64,000 nt of DNA from Mycolicibacterium elephantis DSM 44368 (GCF_004014805.1 NZ_ATDN01000013.1:62001-126000), one strand, 5' to 3'. Shown: positions 8,313 to 18,219, numbered from the stretch's first letter. Program-made: numbers and translations. The notes: generated by a model from the sequence alone, not told the origin.

Positions 8313-9110
8313 GTGACGGCGACGACCGGTATGACCGGGTACGTGCGTGACCAGGTCAGACCGGGACTGGAGGCTGTCGGCGGGTTCGTCCGCATGTGCG
8401 TGCTCACCGGAAAGGCGCTGTTCAAGCCGCCGTTCCAGTGGCGCGAGTTCATCCTGCAGAGCTGGTTCCTGATGCGGGTGGCGTTCCTGCCCACGCTGGC
8501 CGTGTCGATCCCGCTGACCGTGCTCCTGATCTTCACGCTGAACATCCTGCTCGCGGAGTTCGGCGCCGCCGATGTCTCCGGCGCGGGCGCCGCGATCGGC
8601 GCCGTCACCCAGCTGGGTCCGCTGGTTACCGTGCTCGTCGTTGCCGGGGCCGGCTCGACGGCCATTTGCGCCGACCTCGGCGCCCGCACCATCCGCGAGG
8701 AGATCGACGCGCTGGAGGTGCTCGGCATCGACCCGATCCACCGCCTTGTGGTGCCCCGCGTGGTGGCCTCGACGTTCGTCGCGGTGCTGCTCAACGGCGC
8801 GGTGATCACCGTCGGCCTGGTCGGTGGCTTCATCTTCGGCGTGTACCTGCAGAACGTCTCGGCGGGCGCGTACGTCTCGACGCTGACGCTGATCACCGGC
8901 CTGCCCGAGGTGGTCATCTCGATCGTCAAGGCCGCGACCTTCGGGCTGATCGCGGGCCTGGTCGGCTGCTACCGCGGCCTGACCGTTTCCGGCGGCGCCA
9001 AGGGCGTCGGCACCGCGGTCAACGAGACGCTGGTGCTGTGCGTCATCGCCCTGTTCGCCGTCAACGTGGTGCTGACCACGATCGGTGTCCGGTTCGGAAC
9101 AGGGAGCTGA
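8313..9110 (+). CDS. yrbE1A: MlaE-type permease YrbE1A
   Basis: A 265-residue integral membrane permease of the MlaE/YrbE family. After a short amphipathic start and the EFILQSWFLMRVAFLPTLAV segment it has about five hydrophobic segments and the family stretch DLGARTIREEIDALEVLGID, the EExDALxxLGxD loop that contacts the ATPase. With YrbE1B it forms the membrane core of the Mce1 importer, powered by an MceG-type ATPase encoded elsewhere. GTG start at 8313 has GGGAG eight bases upstream. One base separates its stop from the yrbE1B start. Confidence 0.93.
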   Translation: MTATTGMTGYVRDQVRPGLEAVGGFVRMCVLTGKALFKPPFQWREFILQSWFLMRVAFLPTLAVSIPLTVLLIFTLNILLAEFGAADVSGAGAAIGAVTQLGPLVTVLVVAGAGSTAICADLGARTIREEIDALEVLGIDPIHRLVVPRVVASTFVAVLLNGAVITVGLVGGFIFGVYLQNVSAGAYVSTLTLITGLPEVVISIVKAATFGLIAGLVGCYRGLTVSGGAKGVGTAVNETLVLCVIALFAVNVVLTTIGVRFGTGS

Positions 9111-9111
9111 C

Positions 9112-9981
9112 GTGTCGACGACAACGGTCCTGCGTTCACGGTTTCCGCGGGGGTACTCCCGCGCACAGAGTGTGGCCAGTTCTCCCGCCCGCTTCCTGGA
9201 CAGCGTCGGGCATGTCGCGGTGTTCGTCCTCACGGCGGTCGGCTCGATCGGGTACGCGCTGCGCTACTACCGCAGGGAGACGCTGCGGCTGATCGCCGAG
9301 ATCGGCATGGGCACCGGCGCTATGGCGGTCATCGGCGGCACGGTGGCGATCGTCGGCTTCGTCACGCTGTCCGGGTCGTCCCTGGTCGCGATCCAGGGCT
9401 TCGCCTCCCTCGGCAACATCGGTGTCGAGGCGTTCACCGGCTTCTTCGCCGCGCTGATCAACGTCCGCATCGCCGCCCCGGTGGTCGCGGGCCAGGCGCT
9501 GGCGGCCACCGTCGGCGCCGGCGCCACCGCCGAGCTCGGTGCGATGCGGATCAGCGAGGAGATCGACGCCCTCGAGGTGATGGGCATCAAGTCGATCTCG
9601 TATCTGGTGTCCACCCGGATCATGGCCGGCTTCATCGTGATCATCCCGCTGTACGCGATGGCGATCATCATGAGCTTCCTGTCCGCACAGGTGACCACGA
9701 CGTTCTTCTACGGGCAGTCGATCGGCACCTACGAGCACTACTTCCGCACGTTCCTGCGTCCCGACGACGTGTTCTGGTCGTTCATCCAGGCGGTGATCAT
9801 CTCGGTCATCGTGATGCTCAACCACTGCTACTACGGCTACTACGCCAGCGGCGGTCCGGTCGGCGTCGGCGAGGCCGTCGGCCGGTCGATGCGCGCCTCG
9901 CTGGTCGCGATCGTGTGTGTGGTCCTGTTCGCCTCGTTGGCGCTCTACGGCGTCGACCCGAACTTCAACCTGACGGTGTAG
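9112..9981 (+). CDS. yrbE1B: MlaE-type permease YrbE1B
   Basis: A 289-residue second permease subunit from GTG 9112. It has the conserved loop ELGAMRISEEIDALEVMGIK and about six hydrophobic segments, including MAGFIVIIPLYAMAIIMSFL. The charged N-terminus (residues 1-45) is longer than in YrbE1A. Paired YrbE proteins assemble as a heterodimer under the Mce tube. It ends four bases before mce1A, so the genes are translated together. Confidence 0.93.
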   Translation: MSTTTVLRSRFPRGYSRAQSVASSPARFLDSVGHVAVFVLTAVGSIGYALRYYRRETLRLIAEIGMGTGAMAVIGGTVAIVGFVTLSGSSLVAIQGFASLGNIGVEAFTGFFAALINVRIAAPVVAGQALAATVGAGATAELGAMRISEEIDALEVMGIKSISYLVSTRIMAGFIVIIPLYAMAIIMSFLSAQVTTTFFYGQSIGTYEHYFRTFLRPDDVFWSFIQAVIISVIVMLNHCYYGYYASGGPVGVGEAVGRSMRASLVAIVCVVLFASLALYGVDPNFNLTV

Positions 9982-9985
9982 CGCT

Positions 9986-11197
9986 ATGACGGCACCCTTG
10001 AACGCTCCTCGCACACCGCCGTACAAGCTGGCGGGGCTGGTACTGACGCTGTTGACGGTCATCGCGCTGGTGCTGGTCTACATGCAGTTCCGCGGCGACT
10101 TCCTGCCGCGCACGCAGCTGACCGTGCTCTCCGCGCGCGCGGGTCTGTCGATGGATCCCGGCGCCAAGGTCACCTACAACGGTGTGGAGATCGGCCGGGT
10201 GGCCGCCGTCGAGGGCGTCACGGTGGGCGACGAGCCGAAGGCCAAGATCATCCTCGACGTCGATCCCAAGTACCTCGACCTGATCCCGCGCAACGTCGAC
10301 GCCAGCATCGACGCCACCACCGTGTTCGGCAACAAGTACGTGAACTTCACCGCGCCCGAACACCCCGACGCGGCACGGATCACCTCCTCGGACGTGATCG
10401 ACGTGACGTCGGTGACCACCGAGTTCAACACGCTGTTCGAGACCGTGGTGTCGATCTCGCAGCAGGTGGATCCGATCAAGCTGAACCAGACGCTGTCCGC
10501 GACCGCCGAAGCCCTCGACGGGCTCGGCGACCGGTTCGGGCAGTCGATCATCCACGGCAATGAGATCCTGGCCGACATCAACCCGAAGATGCCGCAGATC
10601 GCCGAGGACAACAGGCTGCTCGCCGACCTCGGCGAGGTGTATGCCGACGCGGCGCCCGACCTGTTCGACGGGCTGGAGAACGCGGTGACCACCGCGCAGA
10701 CGCTCAACGAGCAGCAGGGCAACATCGACCAGGCGTTGATGGCCGCGATCGGCTTCGGCAACACCGGTGGCGACATCTTCGAGCGCGGCGGTCCGTACCT
10801 GGTGCGCGGGGCCGAAGACCTTGTCGTGCCCTCGAAGATCCTCGACGAGTACAGCCCGGCGCTGTACTGCACGATCCGCAACTATCACGACGTGGAGCCC
10901 AAGGTGGCCGCGTCGCTGGGCGGTAACGGGTACTCGCTGCGGACGCTGTCGGAGCTCATGGGTGCCGCCAACCCCTACGTGTATCCGGACAACCTGCCGC
11001 GCGTGAACGCACGCGGCGGTCCGGAGGGCCGGCCCGGCTGCTGGCAGCCGATCACGCGTGACCTCTGGCCGGCGCCGTACCTCGTCATGGACACCGGTGC
11101 GTCGATCGCGCCGTACAACCACTTCGAGTTGGGCCAGCCGCTCCTGATCGAGTACGTCTGGGGCCGCCAAGTCGGGGAGAACACGATCAACCCATGA
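9986..11197 (+). CDS. mce1A: MCE-family protein Mce1A
   Basis: A 403-residue periplasmic lipid-transfer subunit. One N-terminal transmembrane anchor (about residues 16-34) is followed by the MCE domain (about 40-120, with SMDPGAKVTYNGVEIGRVAA), then a long helical region and the C-terminal GCWQPITRDLWPAPYLVMDT block. The protein is about 50 residues shorter than M. tuberculosis Mce1A as I remember it (about 454). The missing part is a hydrophobic insert between YSLRT and NPYVYP. An RGD triplet occurs at 36-38 just after the anchor; no adhesion role should be read into it. The stop overlaps the mce1B start by four bases. Confidence 0.93.
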   Translation: MTAPLNAPRTPPYKLAGLVLTLLTVIALVLVYMQFRGDFLPRTQLTVLSARAGLSMDPGAKVTYNGVEIGRVAAVEGVTVGDEPKAKIILDVDPKYLDLIPRNVDASIDATTVFGNKYVNFTAPEHPDAARITSSDVIDVTSVTTEFNTLFETVVSISQQVDPIKLNQTLSATAEALDGLGDRFGQSIIHGNEILADINPKMPQIAEDNRLLADLGEVYADAAPDLFDGLENAVTTAQTLNEQQGNIDQALMAAIGFGNTGGDIFERGGPYLVRGAEDLVVPSKILDEYSPALYCTIRNYHDVEPKVAASLGGNGYSLRTLSELMGAANPYVYPDNLPRVNARGGPEGRPGCWQPITRDLWPAPYLVMDTGASIAPYNHFELGQPLLIEYVWGRQVGENTINP

Positions 11198-12225
11198 AAA
11201 TCACCGGAACCGCCATCAAACTCGGCGCCTTCTCGCTGGTGCTGCTGTTGTTCACCGCAGTCATCGTCGTGGTGTTCGGCCAGATGCGGTTCGACCGCAC
11301 CACCGGATACTCGGCGATCTTCTCCAACGCGAGCGGGTTGCGTGCCGGACAGTTCGTTCGCGCATCGGGTGTCGAGGTCGGCAAGGTCGACAAGGTCGAG
11401 CTGATCAACGGCGGCTCGATGGTGCGGGTCGACTTCAACGTCGACCGCTCGCTGCCGCTGTTCGAGGGCACCACCGCGTCGATCCGCTACCTGAACCTGA
11501 TCGGCGATCGGTTCATGGAGCTCACGCGCGGCGACAGCGACGAGCGGATGCCCGCGGGCAGCACCATCCCCGTCGAGCGCACCGAGCCGGCGCTGGACCT
11601 CGACGCGCTGATCGGCGGGTTCCGCCCGGTGTTCCGGGCCCTGGATCCGGACAAGGTCAACAACATCGCCCAGTCGATCATCACGGTCTTCCAGGGTCAG
11701 GGCGGCACCATCAACGACATCCTCGACCAGACCGCGTCGCTGACGTCGGCGCTGGCCGACCGCGACCAGGTGATCGGTGAGGTGATCCGCAACCTCAACA
11801 CGGTGCTCGACACCACGGTGCGCCACCAGCAGCAGTTCGACGAGACCGTGCAGGACTTCGAGAAGCTGATCACCGGCCTGAAGAACCGGGCCGACCCGAT
11901 CGCCACGTCGGTCGCCGACATCAGCGACGCGGCCGGCACGGTCGCCGACCTGCTCGCCGACAACCGCCCGCTGCTGCAGAGCACGGTCGGTCACCTCGAA
12001 GCCGTGCAGCAACCGCTGGTCGACCAGCGCGACGAACTGAACGACATCCTGGTCAGGCTGCCCACCGCGTTCAAGATCATCGGGCGTGCGGGCGGTATCT
12101 ACGGCGACTTCTTCAACTTCTACGCCTGCGACATCTCGATTCGGATGAACGGGCTGCAGCCCGGTGGGCCGGTGCGGACCATCAAACTCTTCAGCCAGCC
12201 GTCGGGTAGGTGCACGCCACAATGA
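11194..12225 (+). CDS. mce1B: MCE-family protein Mce1B
   Basis: A 343-residue protein, about the family length. It has an N-terminal membrane anchor (residues 8-28), the MCE domain (AIFSNASGLRAGQFVRASGV then EVGKVDKVEL) and a helical needle region rich in TxxLxDRDQVIGEVIRNLN-type repeats. The C-terminus carries the CDISIRMNGLQPGGP block of the Mce1B/Mce4B subtype. It should form part of the hetero-hexameric Mce tube that shields lipids crossing the periplasm. It overlaps both neighbours by four bases (ATGA). Confidence 0.93.
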   Translation: MKITGTAIKLGAFSLVLLLFTAVIVVVFGQMRFDRTTGYSAIFSNASGLRAGQFVRASGVEVGKVDKVELINGGSMVRVDFNVDRSLPLFEGTTASIRYLNLIGDRFMELTRGDSDERMPAGSTIPVERTEPALDLDALIGGFRPVFRALDPDKVNNIAQSIITVFQGQGGTINDILDQTASLTSALADRDQVIGEVIRNLNTVLDTTVRHQQQFDETVQDFEKLITGLKNRADPIATSVADISDAAGTVADLLADNRPLLQSTVGHLEAVQQPLVDQRDELNDILVRLPTAFKIIGRAGGIYGDFFNFYACDISIRMNGLQPGGPVRTIKLFSQPSGRCTPQ

Positions 12226-13790
12226 GAACTCTGGAGGGATCGAACCGGGCCCGCATCGGGGTGATGGGCATCATCATCCTGGTCCTCGTGATCGGGGTGG
12301 GGCAGAGCTTCGCCAGCGTGCCGATGCTGTTCGCCTCGCCGACCTACTACGCCTACTTCTCCGACACCGGCGGTCTCGTCGAGGGCGACAAGGTCCGCAT
12401 AGCCGGCGTCGACGTCGGGGAGGTGCGCTCCCTGGAGATCGAGGGCGACAAGGTCAAGATCGGCTACTCGCTCGGCGGTACGCAGATCGGCACGGACAGC
12501 CGCGCGGCCATCCGCACCGACACCATCCTGGGCCGGCGCAATATCGAGATCGAGCCGCGCGGGTCGGATCCGTTGCGCGCCAACGGCGCTTTGCCGCTGG
12601 GCCAGACCACCACGCCCTACCAGATCTACGACGCGTTCTTCGACGTGACGAAGGCGGCCTCGGAGTGGGACACCGAAACCGTCAAGCGCTCGCTGAACGT
12701 GTTGTCGGAGACTATCGACCAGACCTATCCGCATCTGAGCGCCGCGCTCGACGGGGTGGCGCGGTTCTCCGAGACGATCGGCAAGCGCGACGACGACGTC
12801 AAGAAGCTGTTGGCCAACGCCAACAAGATCGCCGGCGTGCTCGGCAGCCGCAGCGAGCAGATCAACCAGCTGCTGGTCAACGCCCAGACGCTGCTGGGCG
12901 CGATCAACGAGCGCAGCTACGCCGTGGCCGCCCTGCTCGAGCGGGTCGGGTCCTTCTCCGAACAGGTGAAGGGCTTCATCGACGACAACCCGAACCTCAA
13001 CCGGGTGCTCGAGCAGCTGCGCGTGGTCAGCGACGTGCTGCGCGAACGCCAATACGACCTGATGGACACCCTGACCACGGTCGCCAGCTTCGTGGCGTCC
13101 CTGGGTGAAGCCGTGGCGTCGGGTCCGTACTTCAAGGTGATGCTGGTGAACCTGTTGCCGGGCCAGATCCTGCAGCCGTTCATCGACGCCGCGTTCAAGA
13201 AGCGCGGCATCGACCCGCAGAAGTTCTGGGGCGACGCGGGCCTGCCCGCGTGGCGGTTCCCGGATCCGAACGCGCAGGGCTTCGACAACGGCGCCCCGCC
13301 GCCGGGACCCGCGGTGCTGGAGGGCACGCCGGAGCATCCGGGACCCGGTGTGCTCAAGGGACATCCGTGCTCGTACACGCCTGGGCCCGGCGGCCTGCCA
13401 CGGCCGGACAACCCACTGCCGTGTGCCGGGCTGTCCGTCGGTCCGTTCGGCGGCCCGGCCTACGGTCCGATCGACGTGGTCACGTCCGATCCGAACGCGC
13501 ACGGTCCGCAGCCGTCACCGGGTGTGCCCGCCGCGGCCATCCCCGGCCAACTGCCGCCCAACATGCCGAGTCCACACGGTCAGGTGTCGGCCGACACCCC
13601 GCCGGGTGCGCGCACCGTGCCGGTGGGCCCCATGCCTCCGCAGCCGCCTGACTTCACACCTGGCATCGCGCCGTTGCCGCCGGCCCTGCCCGCCCCGCCG
13701 GCACCGGGACCGGGGCAGCAGTTGGCGCCGGCCGGGCAGCCGCCGCTACCGGGCAATCCGCCGTTCCTCCCGCCGGGATCGCAGGGATAG
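12222..13790 (+). CDS. mce1C: MCE-family protein Mce1C with proline-rich tail
   Basis: A 522-residue protein from ATG 12222, which overlaps the mce1B stop. Layout: N-terminal anchor (about 15-35), MCE domain (YFSDTGGLVEGDKVRIAGVD, then VGEVRSLEIEG), helical needle region to about 300, then from about residue 345 to the end a low-complexity tail dominated by Pro, Gly and Ala. The tail is typical of Mce C/D/F proteins and may extend through or beyond the cell wall. The folded part ends near KKRGIDPQKFWGDAGLPAWR. Confidence 0.92.
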   Translation: MRTLEGSNRARIGVMGIIILVLVIGVGQSFASVPMLFASPTYYAYFSDTGGLVEGDKVRIAGVDVGEVRSLEIEGDKVKIGYSLGGTQIGTDSRAAIRTDTILGRRNIEIEPRGSDPLRANGALPLGQTTTPYQIYDAFFDVTKAASEWDTETVKRSLNVLSETIDQTYPHLSAALDGVARFSETIGKRDDDVKKLLANANKIAGVLGSRSEQINQLLVNAQTLLGAINERSYAVAALLERVGSFSEQVKGFIDDNPNLNRVLEQLRVVSDVLRERQYDLMDTLTTVASFVASLGEAVASGPYFKVMLVNLLPGQILQPFIDAAFKKRGIDPQKFWGDAGLPAWRFPDPNAQGFDNGAPPPGPAVLEGTPEHPGPGVLKGHPCSYTPGPGGLPRPDNPLPCAGLSVGPFGGPAYGPIDVVTSDPNAHGPQPSPGVPAAAIPGQLPPNMPSPHGQVSADTPPGARTVPVGPMPPQPPDFTPGIAPLPPALPAPPAPGPGQQLAPAGQPPLPGNPPFLPPGSQG

Positions 13791-13801
13791 GGGGATAACT
13801 G

Positions 13802-15436
13802 ATGTCGACCATCTTCAACATCCGAAGCCTGCGGCTACCACAGGTTTCTCGGGCCACGCTGATCATCGGCACCCTGGTCGTGGTGCTGGCCGTGGTGGCG
13901 GCCTTCGTCGGCTACAACCTCTACAAGAGGCTGACCACGAACACCGTCGTCGCGTACTTCACCGACACGCTGGCACTGTACCCGGGCGACAAGGTGCAGA
14001 TCATGGGCGTCAAGGTCGGCTCGATCGACAAGATCGAACCGGCGGGCGACAAGATGAAGGTGACCTTCCACTACGACAACAAGTTCAAGGTGCCCGCCAA
14101 CGCCACCGCGTCGATCCTGAACCCGAGCCTGGTGGCGTCGCGCACCATCCAGCTGGCCCCGCCCTACACCGGCGGGCCGGTGATGGAGGACAACGCCGTC
14201 ATCCCGCTGGAACGCACCCAGGTGCCGGTCGAGTACGACGAGCTGCGTGACTCGATCAACCGGATCCTCACCGATCTCGGCCCGACACCCGAGCAGCCGT
14301 CGGGACCGTTCGGCGAGATCATCGAGTCGGCCGCCGACGGCTTCGCGGGCAAGGGCGAGCAGCTCAACCGGACGCTTAACGGGCTGTCCGAAGCGCTGTT
14401 CGCGCTCAACGAAGGCCGCGACGACTTCTTCGGCGTGGTCAAGAGCCTGGCGCTGTTCGTCAATGCGCTGCACCAGAGCGATCAGCAGTTCGTCGCGCTG
14501 AACGACGACCTGGCGCAGTTCACCAACGCGTTCACCAACACCGACCGCGAGGTGTCCAAGGCGCTGCGCGACCTCAACGAGCTGCTGACCACCACGCGCG
14601 GCTTCCTCGACGAGAACGCCGAGGTGCTGACCCACGACATCAACAACCTGTCGTCGGCCACCACGGCGATCCTGCAGCCGGACTCGCGCGACGGGTTGGA
14701 GACCGCGCTGCACGTGTTCCCGAACCTGGGCGCCAACCTGATGAACATCATCTCGCCGGTGACCGGCGGCGTGATGGGCATCCCGGTGATCAACAACTTC
14801 GCGAACCCGCTGCAGTTCGTGTGCAGTTCGATCCAGGCGGCCAGCCGGCTGGGTTATCAGGAGTCGGCCGAGTTATGCGCGCAGTACCTGGCGCCGGTCC
14901 TGGACGCGATCAAGTTCAACTTCCCGCCGTTCGGCGTCAACCAGTTCAGTTCGGCGCTGACGTTGCCCAAGCAGGTTGCGTACTCCGAGCCGAGGCTGCA
15001 GCCGCCGCCGGGGTACAAGGACACCACCGTGCCGGGCATCTGGTCGCGGGACACGTTGTTCTCGCACGGCAACCACGAGCAGGGCTGGGTGGCCGCACCG
15101 GGCATGCAGGGCGTCGAGGTGCAGCCGTTCACCGCGAACATGATGACCCCGGCGTGCCTCTCCGAGCTGATGGGCGGACCCGACTGCGAGATCCCGCCTG
15201 CGCCACCGACCTTCGGTGGACCGCACCAGGCGGGCCCGCCGAACGCCTACACGGAGAACACGCCGCTGCCGCCGCCGTGGTATCCGCAGCCCGGCCCGCC
15301 GCCGGCTCCGGCGCCGGGAGTGATCCCCGGTGACCCGGGTGGGGCTGCGCTGGCCGGACCCATGCCGGCCCAGGGCGGCCCGCCGCCGGGTCCGGCGCCG
15401 GCAGGACCCGCGCTGCCAGCAGAGGTGGGTGGCTGA
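13802..15436 (+). CDS. mce1D: MCE-family protein Mce1D with proline-rich tail
   Basis: A 544-residue protein with an N-terminal anchor (residues 19-40), the MCE domain (YFTDTLALYPGDKVQIMGVK, VGSIDKIEPAGDK), a helical region containing LNRTLNGLSEALFALNEGRD, and a C-terminal proline/glycine-rich tail from about residue 460. The conserved FVCSSIQAASRLGYQESAEL block before the tail is characteristic of the D subtype. The gene follows mce1C by 11 bases with a purine-rich GGGGGATAA as ribosome-binding site and shares one base with mce1E. Confidence 0.92.
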   Translation: MSTIFNIRSLRLPQVSRATLIIGTLVVVLAVVAAFVGYNLYKRLTTNTVVAYFTDTLALYPGDKVQIMGVKVGSIDKIEPAGDKMKVTFHYDNKFKVPANATASILNPSLVASRTIQLAPPYTGGPVMEDNAVIPLERTQVPVEYDELRDSINRILTDLGPTPEQPSGPFGEIIESAADGFAGKGEQLNRTLNGLSEALFALNEGRDDFFGVVKSLALFVNALHQSDQQFVALNDDLAQFTNAFTNTDREVSKALRDLNELLTTTRGFLDENAEVLTHDINNLSSATTAILQPDSRDGLETALHVFPNLGANLMNIISPVTGGVMGIPVINNFANPLQFVCSSIQAASRLGYQESAELCAQYLAPVLDAIKFNFPPFGVNQFSSALTLPKQVAYSEPRLQPPPGYKDTTVPGIWSRDTLFSHGNHEQGWVAAPGMQGVEVQPFTANMMTPACLSELMGGPDCEIPPAPPTFGGPHQAGPPNAYTENTPLPPPWYPQPGPPPAPAPGVIPGDPGGAALAGPMPAQGGPPPGPAPAGPALPAEVGG

Positions 15437-16653
15437 TGGGTGCTCGCGCGAGGATCGAAGGGCTCAGGATGAGGGCTCGCACTAGGAACAGAGGACCGGT
15501 CATGGGTGCTCGCAGGCTGAGCACGATCGCACGGCGCACCGTGGCGTTGGGTGCGATCGCGCTCGTGGTGAGCTCGTGTGGATCTTGGAGGGGCATCGCG
15601 AACGTGCCGCTGCCCGGCGGGCCCGGCACCGGATCGGACGCCTACACGGTTTACGTGCAGATGCCGGATACGTTGGCGCTCAATGTCAACAGCCGGGTCC
15701 GGGTCGCCGACGTGTACGTCGGCCGGGTGCGCGCGATCGAGCTGAAGAACTGGGTCGCCACGTTGACGTTGGACCTGGAGCCCAGCGTGAAGCTGCCGAA
15801 GAACGCGCTGGCGAGCATCGGGCAGACCAGCCTCCTCGGTTCGCAGCACGTGGAGCTGGAGCCGCCGCCGGACCCGTCGCCGGAGCCGTTGCGCAACGGT
15901 GACACGATCCCGCTGCAGAACGCGTCGGCGTATCCCACCACAGAACGGGTGCTGGCCAGCATCGCCACCATCCTGCGCGGCGGTGGCGTGCAGAACCTCG
16001 AGGTCATCCAGACCGAGATCAACAACCTGCTCACCGGGCGGGCCGACCAGATCAGGGAGTTCCTGAACCGGTTGGACACCTTCACCGGCGAGCTCAACCA
16101 GCAGCGCCAGGACATCACCCGGGCGATCGAGTCCACCGACCGGTTGTTGTCGATCGTCGCCCAGCGCAACAACACGCTGGACCGGGTGCTCACCGAGTTC
16201 CCGCCGCTGATCAAGCATTTCGCCGAGACCCGCGATCTGTTCGCCGACGCGGTGCAGGCCGTCGGGCGCATCAGCGGGGCGGCCGACGCCGCGCTGGGGC
16301 CGGCCAGCGACGACCTGAACACCAACCTGGCCAACCTGCAGCGGCCGCTGCGAGAGTTGGGTAAGGCGTCGCCGTACCTGGTCGGTGCGCTCAAGCTGCT
16401 GCTCACCGCGCCGTTCTCGATCGAGAACATTCCGAAAGTGGTGCGCGGTGACTACCTCAACGTGTCGCTGATGATCGACCTCACGCTGTCCGCGCTCGAC
16501 AACGGCGTGCTGACCGGGACCGGTGTCTCCGGCATGCTGCGCGCGCTCGAGCAGGCGTGGGGCCGTGACCCGGCCACCATGATCCCGGACGTGCGGTACA
16601 CCCCGAACCCGCACAACGTGCCCGGCGGGCCGCTGGTCGAAAGGGCTGAGTGA
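15436..16653 (+). CDS. lprK: MCE-family lipoprotein Mce1E (LprK)
   Basis: A 405-residue protein. The N-terminus contains a signal peptide ending in a lipobox, ALVVSSCGS, with the cysteine at about residue 48, so the mature protein should be lipid-anchored. The MCE domain follows (MPDTLALNVNSRVRVADVYV, GRVRAIELKNW). Mce E subunits are generally lipoproteins. The N-terminal extension before the hydrophobic stretch is long; a second in-frame ATG at 15502 (MGARRLSTIARRTVALGAIA) would give a more usual signal peptide and may be the true start. Confidence 0.9.
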   Translation: MGARARIEGLRMRARTRNRGPVMGARRLSTIARRTVALGAIALVVSSCGSWRGIANVPLPGGPGTGSDAYTVYVQMPDTLALNVNSRVRVADVYVGRVRAIELKNWVATLTLDLEPSVKLPKNALASIGQTSLLGSQHVELEPPPDPSPEPLRNGDTIPLQNASAYPTTERVLASIATILRGGGVQNLEVIQTEINNLLTGRADQIREFLNRLDTFTGELNQQRQDITRAIESTDRLLSIVAQRNNTLDRVLTEFPPLIKHFAETRDLFADAVQAVGRISGAADAALGPASDDLNTNLANLQRPLRELGKASPYLVGALKLLLTAPFSIENIPKVVRGDYLNVSLMIDLTLSALDNGVLTGTGVSGMLRALEQAWGRDPATMIPDVRYTPNPHNVPGGPLVERAE

Positions 16654-16656
16654 GCG

Positions 16657-18219
16657 ATGCTGAGCAGGTTCATCAAGATCCAGCTGGTGCTGTTCACGAT
16701 CCTGACGGTCATCGCGTTGGTCGTGCTGGGCTGGTACTACCTGCGGATTCCTGCGCTGGTCGGGATCGGCCAGTACACGCTGCACGCCGACCTGCCGCGG
16801 TCGGGCGGCCTGTACGCGACGGCCAACGTCACCTACCGCGGCACCCAGATCGGCAAGGTGACCGAGGTGGAGCCCACCGAGACCGGGGCGCGGGCCACGA
16901 TGAGCATCGACAACCGCTTCAAGATCCCTGCCGATGCGACCGCGAACGTGCATTCCGTGTCGGCGATCGGCGAGCAGTACCTGGACCTGGTGTCGACCGG
17001 TGATCCGGGCCAGTATCTGCAGCCGGGCGCGACGATCACCGAGAGCACGGTGCCCAGCGAGGTCGGCCCGGCGCTGGACGCGGCCAACGAGGGTCTGGCC
17101 GCGCTGCCCAAGGAGAAGATCGACGCGCTGCTCACCGAGACGTCGCAGGCGGTCGGCGGGTTGGGTCCGGCGCTGCAGCGCCTGGTCGATTCGACGTCCA
17201 GCCTCGCGGCGGGCTTCCAGGAACACCTGCCCCAGGTCAACGACATCATCCTCAACGCCACCCCGATCCTGGACAGCCAGGTGACCTCGGGCGACAACAT
17301 CGAGCAGTGGTCGCGCAACCTCAACGTGATCGCGGCGCAGGCGGCCCAGGAGGATGCGGCGTTGCGCAGCGGCCTTCAGCAGGCCCCGCCGACGCTGGAT
17401 CAGGTCACCGCGGTGTTCGGCGATGTGCAGGAATCGCTGCCGCAGACGCTGGCCAACCTGTCGGTCGTCATCGACATGCTCAAGCGCTACCACAAGGGGC
17501 TCGAGCAGACGCTGGTGATCTGGCCCCAAGGCGGCGCGGCCAGCCAGGCGGGCACGCTGTTCGAGGATCTGGGCCAGCTGCCGCTGGCGCTGTCGATCAA
17601 CCAGCCGCCGCCGTGCCTGACCGGCTTCCTGCCCGCGTCGGAATGGCGCTCACCCGCCGACACCAGCATGGCGCCGCTGCCCAAGGGCACCTACTGCAAG
17701 ATCCCGAAGGACTACCAGGCCAACGTCGTTCGCGGGGCACGTAACTATCCGTGCGTCGACGTGCCCGGCAAGCGCGCGGCGACGCCGATGGAGTGCCGCA
17801 GCGACGAGCCGTATCAGCCACTGGGCACCAACCCGTGGTACGGCGACCCGAATCAGGTCCTGTCGTGCCCAGCTCCGGGCGCGCGTTGCGATCAGGGCGT
17901 CAACCCGGGCTTCGTCGTTCCCGCGCCGTCGGTGAACAGCGGTGTCAACCCGATGCCCGCCAGCGAGCTGCCGCCGGCGTTGTCGACGTCGCCGGTCAGC
18001 GACCCGCTGAGCCCGCCAGGACAGGGGTCCGTCACCTGTAGTGGACAGCAGCCCAACCCCTGCATCTACACTCCGGCACCAGGGCCACCCGGCTCGACGG
18101 CGGTGTACAGCCCGACCAGCGGACAGGTGGTCGGACCCGATGGCGTCAGGTACAACGTCAGCAACTCGAGTAACCCAGGAGACGACGGATGGAAGGAGAT
18201 GCTGGCACCCGCCAGCTGA
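16657..18219 (+). CDS. mce1F: MCE-family protein Mce1F
   Basis: A 520-residue protein with an N-terminal anchor (about 6-28, LVLFTILTVIALVVLGWYYL), the MCE domain (LPRSGGLYATANVTYRGTQI, GKVTEVEPTE), a helical needle region and a C-terminal part rich in Pro/Ser/Gly with several cysteines (CLTGFLP, YCKIPKD, YPCVDVPG, GSVTCSGQQPNPCIYTPAP). It is the last of the six Mce subunits. Its 3' end overlaps mam1A by 31 bases. Confidence 0.92.
   Translation: MLSRFIKIQLVLFTILTVIALVVLGWYYLRIPALVGIGQYTLHADLPRSGGLYATANVTYRGTQIGKVTEVEPTETGARATMSIDNRFKIPADATANVHSVSAIGEQYLDLVSTGDPGQYLQPGATITESTVPSEVGPALDAANEGLAALPKEKIDALLTETSQAVGGLGPALQRLVDSTSSLAAGFQEHLPQVNDIILNATPILDSQVTSGDNIEQWSRNLNVIAAQAAQEDAALRSGLQQAPPTLDQVTAVFGDVQESLPQTLANLSVVIDMLKRYHKGLEQTLVIWPQGGAASQAGTLFEDLGQLPLALSINQPPPCLTGFLPASEWRSPADTSMAPLPKGTYCKIPKDYQANVVRGARNYPCVDVPGKRAATPMECRSDEPYQPLGTNPWYGDPNQVLSCPAPGARCDQGVNPGFVVPAPSVNSGVNPMPASELPPALSTSPVSDPLSPPGQGSVTCSGQQPNPCIYTPAPGPPGSTAVYSPTSGQVVGPDGVRYNVSNSSNPGDDGWKEMLAPAS

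Noticed and set aside
8095..8316. 73-codon frame between fadD5 and yrbE1A ending at the yrbE1A start
   Set aside because: The product has no family resemblance or coding-like composition, and the region is better explained as promoter/spacer.
10088..10103. RGD triplet in Mce1A
   Set aside because: A three-residue match just after the membrane anchor has no weight as an integrin-binding motif.
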